64,000 nucleotides of DNA, taken from contig NC_049901.1 of assembly GCF_001411555.2 (NCBI RefSeq), positions 34,730,838 to 34,794,837 of the forward strand. Reading direction: 5' to 3'. The DNA comes from Juglans regia. Its lineage: Eukaryota > Streptophyta > Magnoliopsida > Fagales > Juglandaceae. The notes under the pieces were generated by a model, which was not told where the DNA came from, did no database searches, and worked only from the letters and a program-made list of their open reading frames with translations. Below, piece by piece: positions 1 through 10,997 of the stretch; position 1 is the first letter of the stretch; every line of letters begins with the position of its first letter. The position numbers were made by a program, and so were the translations under genes.

Positions 1-719
1 TTCACCGGTGACAGATCGGAGACAAGGATGGGTGCATTAGGTTACTAGAAGGTCGATGATGATATGGTGAGAAGATGGTGGTTGGAGGTGACGCGACGGC
101 GTCGCAGCAGTACAATGAATGTCGTGGCTTAGTGTGGTGCGTGGAGGCTAATGGCAGCGCGGCTGGGGCTGGAAACCGGAGGGGGAGGTTGCTGGTGGGT
201 GGGGGTGCTGGGAAGCCAGGCGGTGCTGGGGTGAGAAGGAGGATCGGACGGAGAGAGAGAGGGAGGTTTGCGGCGCGCAGGAAAGAAACCAGGGGAGAAG
301 AAAAAAAAAAGAAAGGAAAAAAAAAAAAGAAGAAAAAAAAAAGGAAGAAAAGAAAAGAGAAAAGAGAAAAAGTAGGGAAAGAAATGAGGTCCAATCCTCA
401 CATCTTGGGTCACAAAAAAATGATCCAACGGAGACGATTTTAAAACAGCAAGTGAAATAAAATAATTCAAACACAGTGATTAAAATGAAAATAAATAATT
501 AAATCCAACAAGAAGTTAATTTAATATGAAAAGAAAAATTAAATGCATAACAATAATTAATATTAAGGAAACATGTCAAATTTAATTTTCACAAATTAAA
601 AATTATAAAAATAAACCTACTAAAATCTAAAAATTTAAAACAAGATAATACAATTTGAAATTAATAACAAATAATCATTCAATTAAAAAAAAAAACTAAA
701 AAAAATACGGGGTGTTACA
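1..719 (-). repeat. LTR family A, 5' part, cut by window edge
   Basis: Read on the minus strand this begins TGTAACACCCCGTATTTT at 719, the usual start of Ty3/gypsy LTRs in plants. The same sequence recurs at 3421-5508 (plus), 5509-7135 (minus) and 10998-13108 (minus). It carries a long purine-rich tract (about 295-385), which appears as a pyrimidine tract in the plus-strand copy near 3765-3830. Open frames here are poly-Phe or poly-Lys artefacts of that tract. Only about the first 700 bp of a roughly 2.1-kb LTR is inside the window. Confidence 0.8.
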
Positions 720-1944
720 TAAGTCGTCCAGGTAAGCGGAGTTCCTATGCTAGGTTTTTTTATACGGACTATTGAGATTGAGGTTGACTTTCTAAAAACT
801 TTGCATATTTTGTAATGAAATGAAAACCTGAGAAAAACCAACCTCGGTCATTTATTTGCATCACTCATGAAATCTGTACGAAAAAGGAAAAATATTTTTT
901 TGACATGCATTGTGTAGACATGAGCAATATTTGACATGTTTCTGAAATATGCAAAAGAGCGAATATGATATCATTGAGATTTTTATGCATGTGATATGAA
1001 ATGATTTTGATCTGTTTTTTATCAAATGGAAATGATATGAATATGTTTCGCACATGTTTTGATATGATATGGATATGATAAAACTTTGGCATACTTATCT
1101 GTTCTGAATATGGTTCTGAGATGATGATGCTGGTTCACGTGATATGGTTGGTACCACCATGATATGATAGAGTGCACCCACTTTGGAAATAAAGTGGTCT
1201 TTTTATGTGTTCTTTCCTGTGTGCACACTCGGAGCTTCGAGATTGAAAAATGGGAAGTTCACCACATGATACATGCCTGGTTTGGCCACCGAGGATAGCA
1301 CAACCCTACCACAGGGGTTAAACATGGTATATGATATGATATGATAAAATGAAGATGTTCAGTTATGTTATGCCAAAGCGCTTTTGAATATGGAATGGAT
1401 CCTTAAATATGAATTGTTGATTTTGAGTATGAAAAGATTGAAATGTCGCTCTGATTTTCTGATAACACGTTTTTTTTCTGAGATCTGCATATAAAAATAA
1501 AATGTTTTTGTTTATGCATATTGAACTTTCTGAAAAGGCTCATGTTTACATGCTAGTATATGTTCTCTGCTTACTGAGTTGTTGATAACTCACCCCTTAT
1601 CTCCACAATATTTTTCAGATGATTTGAATGTTTCAGTTGAGGATCAAGGATATGGAGCATGGGTGAGAAGAGTTAAGAATGATGGTTTAAGCATAGAAGG
1701 TTTATATGGGTATTGAGGATTTTCATTCAGTAAGCTTGTTGTGCTCTGATGATGTGATTTGTTGGGAGATTAATGTTTTTATTAAATTTTGTATTGTCTT
1801 AGAATAGTTATTCTGGAGTAATTGATGTAAATATATGAGTATTTTGTGCGATTGAGAAAAATTAGAATATGTACTATGTGGAAGAAAAATGATTTTTAAG
1901 TGATATGAGTTAACTCTCCAGACCCTCAGGGTCGGGGCGTTACA
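720..1944 (+). repeat. LTR family B, 3' part
   Basis: From 'GTCCAGGTAAGCGG' to the end 'GGGGCGTTACA' this matches the layout of the last 1.3 kb of the LTRs at 29970-31808 and 33217-35004. It shares the 'CTTACTGAGTTGTTGATAAC' block and the 'CCTACCACAGGGGTTA' block. The first half of the LTR is missing and the family A LTR abuts directly at 719/720, so this is a truncated or rearranged LTR. No coding frame is supported. Confidence 0.7.
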
Positions 1945-2043
1945 TACAGCGAGGTAGAATTCGCCAGAATTGATGATATATAGCGATTAATGAATGCATA
2001 ATCGTCGATTTTGAGCGCTGGAAAAACCTTTTTTCGTTGTAGT
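1945..2043 (-). mobile_element. CACTA-type terminal fragment
   Basis: On the minus strand the segment begins CACTACAACGAAAAAAGG at 2043, the typical end of plant CACTA elements and their MITEs. It runs about 100 bp until it meets the family B LTR end at 1944. I see no second end, so this is a one-ended remnant. Confidence 0.5.
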
Positions 2044-2754
2044 GTAATAATTACTTTGTCAGCTGCATGCTACATACGAATAAAAGTTTGAAGTTTACGT
2101 AAAATGTTGTGGTCAATGATTCTTGTAGTTAATTATCATTAGCATCTAATGGGTATTGAAATTAAATTCAAAGCAATGAAGGCTAGCAAAATCATTAATG
2201 TTGCTACTCCTGTGGCATAATTGGACGAATATATCTATTAATTACGTATATAATGGTCATGAGGTTTCCTATTCTTCTACTACTCAGCTTTCTCAAAGTC
2301 TCATTTAAATTTTAACACTTAATAAATTAGTGATACCTAGTTTTTGGCATTGAAATGTAAATAGTATAAGGTATAATTTATTATAAGTTTTTTTTATAAG
2401 CGTGATAGTTTTGAAAATTATGTAACCCCTAATTAGCTCAATATTGTAACCTTTTTAAAAGATAAAGGCTAATTAATAAAATTGTGTACTTACTTCTTTT
2501 CAGCAACAAAAAAAGGGCATGCTAGCATAAAGAGAAAAATATGCACTACTGGCTTTCTTTGTAACAAAATCAACACCTCAAGTGGAATTGTTCAATTCCT
2601 CCCAATCGTGCCAACATTTGCTCTTTATAAAGTGTCAATTATCAAGTGTCAAAACACTACGATTGCCAAAGAAGTTTCACATGCCATCAAAAAATTTCAA
2701 ACACACTCTCAAATCGAAGATACACAATTTTAAAATTTTAAGTTTCACATGCCA
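2044..2754. other. AT-rich stretch without recognisable gene
   Basis: About 700 bp between LTR fragments. The open frames here (for example 2482-2733) match no family I know and have no consistent start or splice context. I see no tandem repeat or terminal repeat. Confidence 0.5.
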
Positions 2755-3420
2755 TAAACATGATACTGCCTGGTTTGGCCACCGGGGATAGCATAACCCT
2801 ACCACATGGGTTAAACATGGTATATGACATGATACGATACGATATGACATAATAAGATGAAAATGTGTAGTTATGTTATGCCAAGGCGGTTTTTGAATAT
2901 GAAAATGGTTTATGAATATGAAAAGATTGAAAACTCGCTCTGATTTTTCTAATAACACGTTTCGTGATGTGCATATGAAAATGAAATGTTTTATTTCTGC
3001 ATACCAAACTTTCTAAAATTGGCTCATGTTTACATATTAGTATATGTTCTCTGCTTACAGAGTTGTGGATAACTCACTCCTTATCTTCATATATTTTCAT
3101 ATGACATTGATTACCCAGCTGTGGTCAGGAATAGAAATTGGAGCTTGGCTAGATATGGATGGAAAGTCAAGTACCTAAGAGAACCATTGTTAGTAGAAGG
3201 ATTTAACTTGAGTGTTTGAACTACTTTATGTTGTTTGGACCTATTGAGACCTAAAGATGTATCGTTTTATTTCGTTAAAATTATTGGGAGATTGTGGACC
3301 CCCCTTTTGGTTTATGTTATTTTGTAATGATGACTTATGGAGTTTGTATTATGGTTATTTGGAAAATATGAGATTGTACTATTTATGAAGTCCCTAGAGT
3401 TGTAAATGCTATGGAGAGAT
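2755..3420 (+). repeat. second LTR family B fragment
   Basis: The segment repeats the internal block of 1265-1900: 'TGCCTGGTTTGGCCACC', then 'ATGGTATATGA' runs, then a 'ttacagagttgtggataac' block. It diverges before the expected terminal 'GGCGTTACA' and is followed directly by a family A LTR start at about 3421. It is clearly more diverged than the copies at 29970 and 33217. Confidence 0.6.
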
Positions 3421-5508
3421 AGTAACACCCCGTATTTTAGTGTATTTTTACTGAAGGATTGTTTTTATTTATTCAAAAATTTATTCTCTTATTTTAAAAT
3501 TGCTGGATTTTTAGTGGGTTTATTTTATGATTTTTAATTTTGTGAAAATTATATTTTGAAGTGTTTTCTTATTATTAATAATTATTATACGTTTAAAATC
3601 TCTTTATTCTAAATTAATTTACTGTTGGATTTAATTATTTTATTTTCATTTTATCATTACGTTTAAATTATTTTATTTAACTTGCTGTTTTAAAATCGTT
3701 TCCGTTGGATCATTTTTGTGACCCAAGATGTGAGGATTGGACTTCATTTCTTTCCCTCTATTTTCTTTTTCCTCTCTTTTTCTTTCCTCTTTTCTTTTCT
3801 TTTTCTTCTTTTCTTTCTTCTTCCCAGGCTTCCAGCATGCACGCTTTCTCCCTTTTTCTCTCGTGCATCGTTCTTCCCCTCCACCCAGCCGCCGCCATGC
3901 GCGACACCGCCCCTCCCATCAGCTTCCCCACCGGCCGGCGGCACCAGCCCTCCTCGCGCCGCCGTTAGCCTCCACGCACCACATCAAACCGCGGCATCAT
4001 CTTCACTCCAGCGTCGTCGTCGCACCACGAGCCTCTCGAAGCCGCAGCACTCTTTCTGCCGCTGCGCCGCCGTCGCACCACCATTGGCCACCATCTTCTC
4101 ACCACATCATTCTCGACCTCCTAGCAACCCATTGGACCCAACCCCAGCTCTGATCCTCACCGGTGAAGCACTTCTAACTCTATTTTCGTTTTGGGTGTTT
4201 TTGCACTTCAATCGCCTATTGCGCCACCACCCACGGCCAACCACCACCACAACTATCTTCACCGACATCCCTAGGCCCTACCCTATCATTCTTGGGTCTT
4301 CGTTTGTCTCCGTTGAAAAGTGAGTATTTGAGACCAACGGCCATAGTGCATTTGGCATAGTTTTGTTGCTGCGTTGCCGTTTCTTGCACCTTCGTGATCC
4401 TCCAGAAATTGCTATATAGCACTGTAAGTATTTCTCCAAAGAACTTTCGTGATTTAAGTTTATTTTTGCACTAACTCATTTCACTGTATTTGGTTGAACA
4501 TGCCGGACTGAGTTTGAGGAGTACGGGGGTCGGATGGATTGGTGATTGGAGTTAATTGTGTGATTGATTAGGTTGGTAATTGTTGGTTTGGATATTGTGT
4601 TGTTCATGTACATTGCATTTTGCAAGCATGAACGTGTTTGTAAAGGAAAACTGGGTTTTCGTGTATTGCATTCATGCGCATGTGTTTATTGAAAACTGAG
4701 TTTTCATGTGAGAATGGATTTTGGGAGCGTGTGTATCACGATCCCAATCAGAGATGGGGCATTATCTCGGTGGAGCTCCTCTGGTTACACGGGAGCGGAG
4801 TATACTGAGTAACGTCCCCTGGATTGTCGCTGGGCGACAAAGGGATTGGACGAGATGGTCTCGTGCCGACTCCGTGGTCCTTCTGCTGGCGGGGACTAGA
4901 GGATGTCTGACCATGAACGCCCTGGGTGCGGAACTGGGCATCGCTTGTTGCGTAGTGGGTGCTTGGCCATGAACGCGCTGGGCGAGGAACTGGGCATTGC
5001 TACGAAGCCAGGACGTGCGGATGGTCCCTAGGGAAGACCATGGTGCATATGGTAATAATCGATAATGAATTATTTTCTGAAAAAATAGTGTGTGTTGGAT
5101 TTCTGTGTAAATCGTTTTCAAGAAAAATGTTTTACGGATATTTTGGGCCAAATGGAATTTTGGCGTGTGTTGGAAAATAATCATTTTTGGAAAAAATGAT
5201 GTTTTGAGGAAAATGCATATTTCTTCAAATGCATGCATGTTGGTTGCATTAATGCATTTTCATTATGTGGTTATTTGGGTTATACTTACCTGCGGTACCA
5301 TTTTGTGGTAACGCAGATTTTGATGCAGATGAGGAGGATGAGGGCGAGCCTGAGGAGACGGCTCCGCCCGAGGAGTGATCTGGGATCACTTGCTTAGTTA
5401 TTTTATTTTACTGTATTGTATTTTAATTTTAGATGACTATATAACTACTTTTTAAACCTTACTGATGTTTAGATTGTATTTAAATTCTGGTACTTAGTTG
5501 ACTAATCC
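3421..5508 (+). repeat. LTR family A, plus orientation, 3' truncated
   Basis: The LTR starts at about 3421 with 'GTAACACCCCGTATTTT' and is colinear with the reverse complement of 13108-11128. It ends abruptly after 'GTTGACTAATCC' at 5508, lacking the last 130 bp or so of the LTR (10998-11127 of the better copy). Immediately after the break an inverted copy begins. Open frames such as 3718-4323 follow the pyrimidine tract and are shared by the other LTR copies in decayed form, so I do not call a gene. Confidence 0.75.
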
Positions 5509-7135
5509 ACTATTTTCTCAGAAAATAGTTCATTAATCCATTATTACCATATGCACCATGATCTCCCCTAGGGACCATTCGCACGTCCTGGCTTCATAGC
5601 GATGCCCAGTTCCGCGCCCAGCACGTTCATGGCCAAGCACCCACTACGCAACAAGCGATGCCCAGTTCTGCGCCCAGCGTGTTCATAGCTAGACATCCTC
5701 TGGTCCCCGCCAGCAGAAGGACCACAGAGTCAGCACGAGACCCTCTCGTTCGATCTCATTGTCGCCCAGCGACAATCCAGAGGACGTCACTCAGTATATT
5801 CAGCTCTCGAGTGACCAGAGGAGTTGCACCAAGATAATACCCCATCTCGGCTTGGGGTCGTGATACACAAGCACCCAAAAATCCTTTCACATGAAAACCC
5901 AATTTTCAATACACATGAACATGAATGCAGTACACGAAAACCCAGTTTTCTTTACAAACATGATCATGCATGCAATTATGCAATGTACATGTACCACACA
6001 AATCCCAACCAACAATTACCAACCCAATTAATCACAAAAACAACTCTAAACACCGATCCATCCGACCCCCGTACTCCTCGGACTCAGTCCAGCATGTTCA
6101 ACGAAATACAGTGAAATGAGTTAGTGCCAAAATACATTTAAATCACGAAAGTTCTTTGGAGAAATATTTACAGCACTATATAGCAATTTTCGAAGGATCA
6201 TGGAGGTGCAAGAAGCGGCAACGCAGGAACAAAACAGTGCCAAATGCACTGTGGCTGTGGGTCTCAAAGACCCACTTCTAAACGGGAACAAACGAATACC
6301 CGAGATTGATAGGATAGGGCCTAGGGATGTCGGTGAAGCTAGTGGTGGTGGTGGTTGGCCGTGGGTGGCGGCGCAATAGGCGGTTGAAGTGCAAAAACAC
6401 CCAAAACGGAAATAGAGTTGGAAGTTCTTCACCGGTGACGGATCGGAGCTGGGGTTGGGTCCAATGGGTTGCTAGGAGGTCGAGGATGATGTGGTGAGAA
6501 GATGGTGGCCAATGGTGGTGCGACGGCGGAAAGTGTGCAGCAGCTTGGAGAGGCTCGTGGTAGCTAACGGCGGCGCGAGAGGAGCTGAGATCGATGGGGT
6601 AGTGTCGCCGGCCGGTGGGGAAGCTGATGGGAGGGGCGGTGAGGTGCACGGTGGCGTGCGACGGTGGCTGGGTGGAGGGGAAGGAAACGCATTGGAGAGA
6701 GGGAGGGGATGCGTCGCGCGGGAAGCAAGGGGAAGAAGAAAGAAAAGTAGAAAAAGAAAAGAAAAGAAGAAAGAAAAAGAGAGGAAAGAGAAAATAGAGG
6801 GAAAGAAATGAGATCCAGTCCTCACATCTTGGGTCACGAAAATGATCCAGCGGAAACGATTTTAAAACAGCAAGTTAAATAAAATAATTTAAACGTAATG
6901 ATAAAATGAAAATAAAATAATTAAATCCAACAAAAAATTAATTTAGAATAAAGAGAAATCTAAACGTATAACAATAATTAATATTAAGAAAGCACTTCAA
7001 AATAATTTTCACAAAATTAAAAATCGTAAAACTAAATCCATTAAAAATTTGACAATTTTAAAATAAGAGAATAAATTTTCGAATCCATAAAAATAATTAC
7101 TTCATTAAAAATACACAAAAATACGGGGTGTTAGA
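5509..7135 (-). repeat. 3' LTR of the minus-strand gypsy element, truncated
   Basis: This is colinear with the 5' LTR at 11480-13108, including the GC-rich block 'TGCCCAGTTCCGCGCCCAG', the purine tract near 6735-6810 and the end 'AATACGGGGTGTTAGA' (expected ...TGTTACA). It lacks the LTR 3' end because it meets the plus-strand copy at 5508. Confidence 0.75.
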
Positions 7136-7148
7136 TCCTACCCCCTTA
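7136..7148 (-). other. polypurine tract
   Basis: On the minus strand 'TAAGGGGGTAGGA' directly precedes the LTR start, and upstream of it lies the conserved 'TTTCGAGGACAAAATT' stretch. This is the usual plus-strand priming site of Ty3/gypsy elements. Confidence 0.65.
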
Positions 7149-7244
7149 AATAAAATTTTGTCCTCGAAATTGGCAAGGTCAAACATTAAACCAAGACTGG
7201 AATAAGATTCCACTATGAGCAGACTTAAGAACATACTACCAGAA

Positions 7245-8467
7245 TCAATCGAACAAATACGGATATTGCTCCCTCAAGTCGGCTTCTCTCTCCCAAGAGA
7301 AATCTTGAGCCAATGGATCACCCCATGACACTTTCACCAAAGGTATTGTCATAGACCTAAAATTTTGCTCCCTCCAATCCACAATTTGCGTCGGAGCAAC
7401 TTCATAAGTAAGGTTAGACTGAAGTTGAATGCGTCCAGGGTCAACAAAAAGTGGCTCTTGCTGTCCAAAACTCTTCTTCAACGAAGACACATGAAACACA
7501 TCATGAACATCCCCAAAATAGTCCGGCAATGCAATTCTATAAGCAACAAGCCCAACTTTCTCTACGATCTGAAAAGGGCCAACATATCTTGCACTAAGCT
7601 TTCCTTTCTTACCAAAGCGTTTAACACCTTTCATAGGATAAACTTTAAGATAAACCCAATCATTTACTTCAAAGGATAAGTCTTTTCTTCTTATATCTGC
7701 GTAACTCTTCTGACGACTTTGAGCTTCTGCCATTTTAGTCCTTATAAACCAAACTTGATCTTTCATTTCTTGAATTATCTTAGGCCCAAACAATTTACTC
7801 TCACCAACTTCATCCCAACACAAGGGCAATCTGCACTTCCTTCCATACAAAGCTTCATACTGAGCCATCTAGATGGAGGAATGAAAACTATTATTATAAG
7901 AGAACTCAATAAGCGGCAGATGATTCTCCCAACTCCCCTAAAATTCCATGACACAAGACCGCAACATATCCTCCTGAGTCTGAATAGTACGCTCTGATTG
8001 ACCATCTGTTGAGAGTGATATGCATACTAACTTCAACTTAGTGCCTAAAGTTGCTTGCAAACTTTTCCAAAAATGGGAGGTGAACTGCGGATCCCAATCT
8101 GACACGATACTCTTGGGTACTCCATGCAAACACACTATCTCCTTGACATATAACCGAGTCAACTTACCTAAAGAGTCAGTATTATTAATAGGCAAGAAAT
8201 GAGCACTCTTACTCAATCGATCAACAATCACCCAAATTGAGTTCTTCCCACTAGGAGTCCTCGGCAAACCCACAACAAAATCCATAGAAATATCATTCCA
8301 CTTCCACTCAGGAATAGGGAGAGGTTGAAGTTTTCCTTGATGCTCAACCTTAACTTGACAGCACACGGCACATTTCCCAATAAACATGGCGATATCCAAC
8401 ATACTCGTATTAGTCCCCCAGCGGCACATCATGACCAGTATTCCTAGGGTGACTATGTTATCCAAAA
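7245..8467 (-). pseudogene. Ty3/gypsy integrase with chromodomain-like C-terminus, broken
   Basis: Two minus-strand frames (8465-7938 and 7868-7245) make one interrupted integrase. The first begins inside the zinc-binding domain (KCAVCCQVK). It carries the catalytic acidic residues in MDFVVGLP (D62), SDWDPQF (D123) and GQSERTIQ (E158) and ends at a stop. The second continues with ALYGRKCRLPLCW, the GPFQIVEKVG fold, VFHVSSLKK and the C-terminal SWEREADLREQYPYLF, as in chromoviruses of the Tekay group. The spacing between the second Asp and the Glu is one residue short of the usual 35, because the family's HPQ motif before TDGQSE is altered. A stop and short frame loss separate the two pieces at about 7870-7938. 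In function this would insert retroelement cDNA; here it is dead. Confidence 0.85.
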
Positions 8468-10983
8468 TCTCATTTCCTCAAGAACCTTAATACAACATCC
8501 AATAAATTCCAATGATCAATAGCCCTTACAATAATATGTGCCAACCTCAATCAATTCCTATGCTACAACTTCTGAACTTCCATTGAATTCTACTTTTGGT
8601 AACCTAATAGACACTTCCAAAGTTAACCATCAATAACAAATTGCACAACCAAATGATTAATCTCCAATTACAAGTATCTTCTCAAAATTCAAGTCACCAC
8701 TAATTCCTCAAAATCAGCACAATCAGAACTCCTGACTACAACAAAAATACCACGCTTCTGCTGCGCACTCTGATATTCGCCACATGCATTAAGTTTATGT
8801 CCTCATAAAACTAACACCACCGAGTACAAGGTGGCTTCATACCTACTAACCAAAACTCTTATCTCAATTTGGTAGAAAAATACTCTTTTTCCCAAAACCA
8901 AGAGTTATAACTCAAATTCCTTAATTAACTCCCGCAACCTTGATCAAAATCAAATTCCATAAAATATATCCATGATCATAGACAGAAACCCAATCTCAAA
9001 CAACCTCAGCATCCCAAATTGAAAATAAGCAACCTCAACCCAAAATACATTCATCTCATCTACAGTAAGGAGCACACTTTAAAAGGCTCGATTCCAACCT
9101 GGCGAATCAATAAGAGCGCCTAGAGACTTCTACCAAACAACCTAAACCCAAAAGCTCATCACCTACATTCTGAACATCTAATCTAGCGGTGACTAAACTC
9201 ACTACAAACCACCATTGACTACACCAAAACATTATCAAAACCTTCTTGGTAGTTAGCCCACCTATTTCTACTCCTATAAGGTAGTATTAACACGACTAGT
9301 TCCTTCAATAGTACATCACTATTAAACCTCAAAGCAAGCCATACTGCTCAAATCTTCAATCCACCAAAAGCCATTGCAAAGCACCCAAGGATCCTAGTGC
9401 TTTATTAACCCACATACTTGACCATATTATCCACCGATGATGCCTAAACTTCAACTTCCAAGATCTTATCATACACCATACATGATGTCCCAACAATCTC
9501 TCTTCAAGTTAAATAACAATGTCCTTAATTCAACCAATTGGGTGCTCAATCTCCAACAAAAAGTATAACCTCAAAATTAAAAAAATTCCTAGGTAACCTC
9601 AAGTCACAATTAATTCTTGAAGATAATCACAATAACTATTCCCAACCATGATTTCATTGAGTAACCCACTTCAACTGTTCACTCTAATCAACTCATCAAA
9701 AATCTCAAAGCCAAGGTCTCTTGAATTACTACTATTGTGTCGATTCCTCTTCAACACCTACCAAAGTCACTTCCTCCAAACCAAAATGAGACTAGGACCT
9801 ATACTCTCCGAAATGCATACACACTCACCATTACTACGCATCAATCTCATGCACCATTAGCCAAAACCAATAATCCTCCAAACGTACAAGTGATCATCAT
9901 TACCATTTCCATCATCTGGCCCTATATCCTTGAAATCAACAAGAATCATTTCCTAAATTCGCACCATCTATTATCCTTAAAATTGATATGGATTAAATCC
10001 TTAACCTGTCACTGTAACTTCAAGCTAAAAACAATTATTAACCGAACTCGATCAACATCTTCCATCTCCAAAGAAATTCTCTCCTAAAAAATTCTCATAT
10101 CAGTAACTCAACTCAGTTCAATCCTATTTTAATTCAGCCCTTCAACTCTGCAATTCTAAAACCTTAAACCAGATAAAAATCATTTTCCAAAATCTTGAAG
10201 ATCAATGACCTTAAATCTAAAACATTCACCTTATAAAACTTGTAAATTCTAAAACCCCAAATGTTATCAAATTGCTTATCAAGGTCGGCAAGATCTAATC
10301 TAAGTAATCCCTTAATTGCTTGTTGAACCTACTACCTTAAATCTAATAACTTACTTCCTAAAAACTATGGGGCCTCAAACCTTAGATGAACTCCTCATAA
10401 ATCTAACCTTGAAGTTCGTTGAACTTAAAACCTCCTACTCCAAAGACTCATTATATAAATTCTACGGAATCTAAGACCTCAATTATCTTAAGCAATTTAA
10501 AACTATTCCCCTCCTTAGCAGCAATTTGAGTTTCTACTCCACAGAGTCCACCCATACCATGATGTTCAAGCCTCGATATTAAAATAAACCATTCACCAAG
10601 AGTTCAGGCCTACTACACCAAATGTTCAAGCCTAACAATGGCATTCTCAGTCATACCATCTTCCTGTCATAACACAACCCTTAACCCGCCTTTCAATTTC
10701 GAGCAAAACAAAACAAAACAAAATAAAAAGAAATTCCATAAATAAAATAACATACGACAAAATGAATAAAACCAATGAAGTAGTTCACAATAAAGTAATT
10801 AAAACAATAAAATAACTTACCATAAAATAAAGCAATAAAATACATAAAAAAACAATTAGTATACAATAAACTAATTAAAACCAATAAAAACCACATATTT
10901 TAAATTAAATCATTTCAAATCACAACTTTAAAACTTTCTGGTACTGCACCTACAGGACATGTGGTTTTACCCAGAGCCGAACT
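8468..10983 (-). other. non-coding internal region of the gypsy element
   Basis: About 2.5 kb lies between the primer binding site and the remaining integrase, where gag, protease, reverse transcriptase and RNase H should be. I found no motifs of those proteins in either strand. On the minus strand the base composition (T- and G-rich, with many 'GGTTTAGATTTT'-like phrases) resembles the internal region of the LARD-like element at 31821-33216. I infer that a non-coding internal region of that kind was joined to an integrase end. Confidence 0.5.
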
Positions 10984-10995
10984 GCTCTGATACCA
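10984..10995 (-). other. primer binding site, tRNA-iMet type
   Basis: On the minus strand TGGTATCAGAGC lies two bases after the LTR end (...GGCGCCACA). This matches the 3' end of plant initiator methionine tRNA, the common primer for Ty3/gypsy reverse transcription. Confidence 0.85.
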
Positions 10996-10997
10996 CC

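Larger units (their letters stand above)
3421..7135. repeat. large inverted repeat of family A LTR arms
   Basis: The plus copy (3421 to about 5095) and the minus copy (5509-7135) form arms of roughly 1.6 kb around a spacer of about 0.4 kb. The spacer is the distal part of the plus-strand LTR. The junction at 5508/5509 is clean, with no N run. Confidence 0.7.

Noticed and set aside
2..474. Long minus-strand frames rich in Phe and Ser
   Set aside because: They come from the purine/pyrimidine tract of LTR family A and are not kept in the other copies.
3718..4323. 201-codon plus-strand frame, Pro/Ser-rich
   Set aside because: It lies wholly in an LTR; the homologous regions at 6278-6837 and 12398-12817 do not keep the same frame.
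4762..5238. 158-codon minus-strand frame
   Set aside because: Antisense within an LTR; no family match and not kept in the copy at 11400-11830.
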